A program made the position numbers and the translations under genes. Of a stretch of 64,000 nt of DNA, positions 61,965-64,000 are shown piece after piece (positions within the stretch are counted from its first letter, which is position 1; each line of letters opens with the position of its first letter). The notes beneath the pieces were generated by a model that ran no database searches, was not told where the DNA came from, and worked only from the letters and a program-made list of their open reading frames with translations. Origin of the DNA: Aliivibrio sifiae. Its GTDB lineage: Bacteria; Pseudomonadota; Gammaproteobacteria; Enterobacterales; Vibrionaceae. The stretch covers positions 1,508,066-1,572,065 of the forward strand of contig NZ_MSCO01000001.1 of NCBI RefSeq assembly GCF_002954705.1, given 5' to 3'.

Positions 61965-64000
61965 ATGAAAACAACTCAGTTAAAAAGCTCTCTGGCGATG
62001 GCAATTGGCTTAGCGATCTCTGGTAATGTTTCTGCAGATATTATTATTTCTCAATATGTTGAAGGCGGAAGTTACAATAAATCATTAGAGATCAGTAATA
62101 CAGGAAACAGTCCTGTCTCTCTTTCTGGCTATGTTCTTAAATCTAAATATAACGGATTAAATGAATGGAAAAATGACCTCGATCTATCCGCAATAACACT
62201 GAACGCAAAAAGTGTTTATGTGATTTCAAATAGCCGCGCTTCTGATGAAATTAAAACCGTAACCGACAGTATTGAAAGTATCGTCAACCATAATGGCGAT
62301 GAGACATACATGTTATTTAAAGATGGTACAGAGAATGACCGAATTGGTATTGATGGTGACGTTGATTGGGGCAAAGACAAAAGTTTTGTACGTACAGTTC
62401 AAACGCCAAGTACCACATTTGATGCCAACATGTGGCTTGAAAAACCAAAAGATAACATTGAAGGCTTGGGAGAATACCAAGAAGGCGTAACGCCACCTCC
62501 ACCGTTTGCTTGTGAAACAGATTCTGGTAATACCCCAACCTTTACAGAGATCAATTCGATTCAAGGTACGGGCGATAAGTCACCATTAATTACAAGTGGA
62601 TTCATTTCTGATGATGACTATTTTGTGCAAGGTATTGTCACCGCTCGTGGCGAAAGCTTATTAAAAGGCTTTTACCTACAAGGCTTAAATGATGATCATG
62701 ATTCAAATAGCTCTGAAGGTATTTTTGTCAGTACTGGTAGCGCCCCAGCACAAGATATTCAGCCGGGTGCTGTTGTTTGTGTAAAAGCAAAAGTACAAGA
62801 GTACTACAACCAAACACAACTAAAACCAGACACCAATAACTATCTTGTTCAACGTTCAGAGTCTCCAGTTGCAGTAACAGAACTGATAATTAATGAAGGA
62901 GAAACGCTGGCTGAAGCACTAGAACGTCACGAAGGCATGCACGTTAAATTAACCTCTCATTCCGATCTACGTATCACACGAAACTTTAGCTTTGATTATG
63001 ATAGCAAGCGCAACAACATGATGCTTTCTCATGGTGAGCCTCTATTTAAACCTACTCAACTGTTCGCAGCAGAAAGTACTGAAGCAATTCAATTAACGAA
63101 AGATAACGCTAACCGCCAAATTACCATTGAATCAGACAATAAAGCAGCAAACGGAAAAGTCCCTTACTTTCCAGATTTTGCATCTGATATAGATCAAGAT
63201 GGCAGTGCCGATTCTTACCTTCGTTTAGGTGCTCGTATTGAAGGATTAGAAGGTGTTATTGCTTATTCCTATGGCCAATATCGATTAGTCGCGACCAATA
63301 CAATCACACAAGAAAACATCATTACTAAAGCGTTTAACGCGGATGGCGACACGCTATTCAACGTAGAACGAACTGATGAACCAAGCATTGAAGATGAAGA
63401 TTTAACCATCACAAGCTTTAACGTTTTAAACTACTTTACGTCAGTGGCAACGGGTGGTGATGCCAACCCAACAGGTCAAAACCGTGGCGCGGTAAATGCC
63501 GATGACTTTGCGGTGCAACAAACAAAAATCATTGCAGCTCTAACGGCCATTGATGCAGACATCATTGGTTTAATGGAAGTTGAAAACAACGGCTTTGGTG
63601 AAAACAGTGCAATTTATGATCTAACCAAAGCACTAAATGCCAACTTTGAAGATGAAGAAGATCATTATAAATTCGTTGAAATTGAAGCCGCTGATAAATA
63701 TCAAAGTGAATATTTAGGCTCTGATGCCATTATGGTTGCCCTACTTTACCGTCCTAGCGAAGTGAAACTAGAAGGAAAAGCACGAGTAATCAAAACACCG
63801 GAACAACACGTTGCTGAGAATGCCGTCACTCGTGATAACAAAGGCACCATTGAGTTTAACCCTGCATATGATAAATACCAACGTCACAGCTTAGTACAAG
63901 AATTCATCATTAAAGAAGCAAAAGAACCTCTAACTGTTGTTGTTAATCATTTAAAATCGAAAGGATCTGAGTGTATTGAGCAATGGCAGAACTTTGAGGA
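61965..64000 (+). CDS. Extracellular nuclease, ExeM/NucH/Xds type (C-terminus beyond window)
   Basis: At least 678 codons open to the window edge. The signal peptide ends at about residue 24 (SLAMAIGLAISGNVSA). A lamin-tail-type domain follows (about 25-140; IIISQYVEGGSYNKSLEISN). An OB-fold region spans about 190-330 (DDYFVQGIVTARGESLLKGF). From about 478 the endonuclease/exonuclease/phosphatase domain begins: LTITSFNVLNYF, IIGLMEVENNG (catalytic Glu), and VVVNHLKSKGSECIEQW near the edge. Vibrio Xds degrades extracellular DNA for phosphate and biofilm release. Start is an ATG with GGAAAG upstream. Confidence 0.92.
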   Translation, partial: MKTTQLKSSLAMAIGLAISGNVSADIIISQYVEGGSYNKSLEISNTGNSPVSLSGYVLKSKYNGLNEWKNDLDLSAITLNAKSVYVISNSRASDEIKTVTDSIESIVNHNGDETYMLFKDGTENDRIGIDGDVDWGKDKSFVRTVQTPSTTFDANMWLEKPKDNIEGLGEYQEGVTPPPPFACETDSGNTPTFTEINSIQGTGDKSPLITSGFISDDDYFVQGIVTARGESLLKGFYLQGLNDDHDSNSSEGIFVSTGSAPAQDIQPGAVVCVKAKVQEYYNQTQLKPDTNNYLVQRSESPVAVTELIINEGETLAEALERHEGMHVKLTSHSDLRITRNFSFDYDSKRNNMMLSHGEPLFKPTQLFAAESTEAIQLTKDNANRQITIESDNKAANGKVPYFPDFASDIDQDGSADSYLRLGARIEGLEGVIAYSYGQYRLVATNTITQENIITKAFNADGDTLFNVERTDEPSIEDEDLTITSFNVLNYFTSVATGGDANPTGQNRGAVNADDFAVQQTKIIAALTAIDADIIGLMEVENNGFGENSAIYDLTKALNANFEDEEDHYKFVEIEAADKYQSEYLGSDAIMVALLYRPSEVKLEGKARVIKTPEQHVAENAVTRDNKGTIEFNPAYDKYQRHSLVQEFIIKEAKEPLTVVVNHLKSKGSECIEQWQNFE

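Noticed and set aside
1-64000. CRISPR arrays, tRNA or rRNA genes, insertion sequences and prophage
   Set aside because: I saw no regularly spaced repeats, cloverleaf-ready gene, transposase frame or phage structural gene.

Overview
The window looks like a chromosomal segment of a marine gammaproteobacterium of the family Vibrionaceae, most likely genus Aliivibrio (A. fischeri group). This rests on AT-rich DNA, close matches to Vibrio-type Hcp, VgrG, NorM, NagK, TapT, RbsDACBKR, YccF and NqrM-type proteins, and an Xds/ExeM-type secreted nuclease beside a periplasmic DNA ligase. The species is inferred, not proven. I saw no rRNA or tRNA gene, CRISPR array, insertion sequence or prophage. Both window ends cut genes: a type VI effector at the left and the secreted nuclease at the right.

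Layout. (1) 1-5056, minus strand: an auxiliary type VI secretion cluster, hcp - vgrG - DUF4123 adaptor - LysM-domain effector, behind a sigma-54 type promoter and an upstream palindrome. (2) 5220-12512, plus strand: a tightly overlapping type I restriction-modification operon, hsdM - hsdS - DUF1016 N-terminal fragment - hsdR - YgjP-like metallopeptidase. (3) 12607-23401: mostly housekeeping genes (SEC-C protein, nagK, tapT, fatty acid hydroxylase, rsuA, AbgT-type transporter, NlpC/P60 lipoprotein, DUF3802, fructosamine kinase, CPXCG-like protein, riboflavin synthase, norM), often convergent pairs separated by clear hairpin terminators.

(4) 23423-44908: a sulfatase island. It holds an anaerobic sulfatase maturase co-oriented with a HEAT/TPR protein, a divergent SUMF1-type lipoprotein and PafA-like phosphatase, a LysR regulator, a MoxR-DUF58-DUF4381-BatA-BatB/C-BatD operon, an octaheme cytochrome c, three related Cys-type arylsulfatases and an AraC regulator. 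Two links tie it together. The HEAT/TPR protein beside the maturase is a paralogue of the C-terminal half of the octaheme cytochrome. A motif TAACTnnTGGTTAT occurs between the divergent sulfatases, before the third sulfatase and before moxR. This is the best candidate for a poorly described system: a periplasmic sulfatase, redox and VWA/AAA assembly apparatus under common control.

(5) 44917-50252: small genes including a NifW-like protein, a DUF134 - NifX/NafY-like - NqrM-like operon with a strong promoter overlapped by a long inverted repeat, YccF, small lipoproteins and a DEAD-box helicase. (6) 50425-54074: accessory genes (two alpha/beta hydrolase-fold proteins, a YD-like repeat exported protein, an exported orphan). 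(7) 54456-60687: the complete ribose operon rbsDACBKR with a LacI-family operator. (8) 60758-64000: a periplasmic ATP-dependent DNA ligase divergent from a secreted nuclease, both acting outside the cytoplasm.
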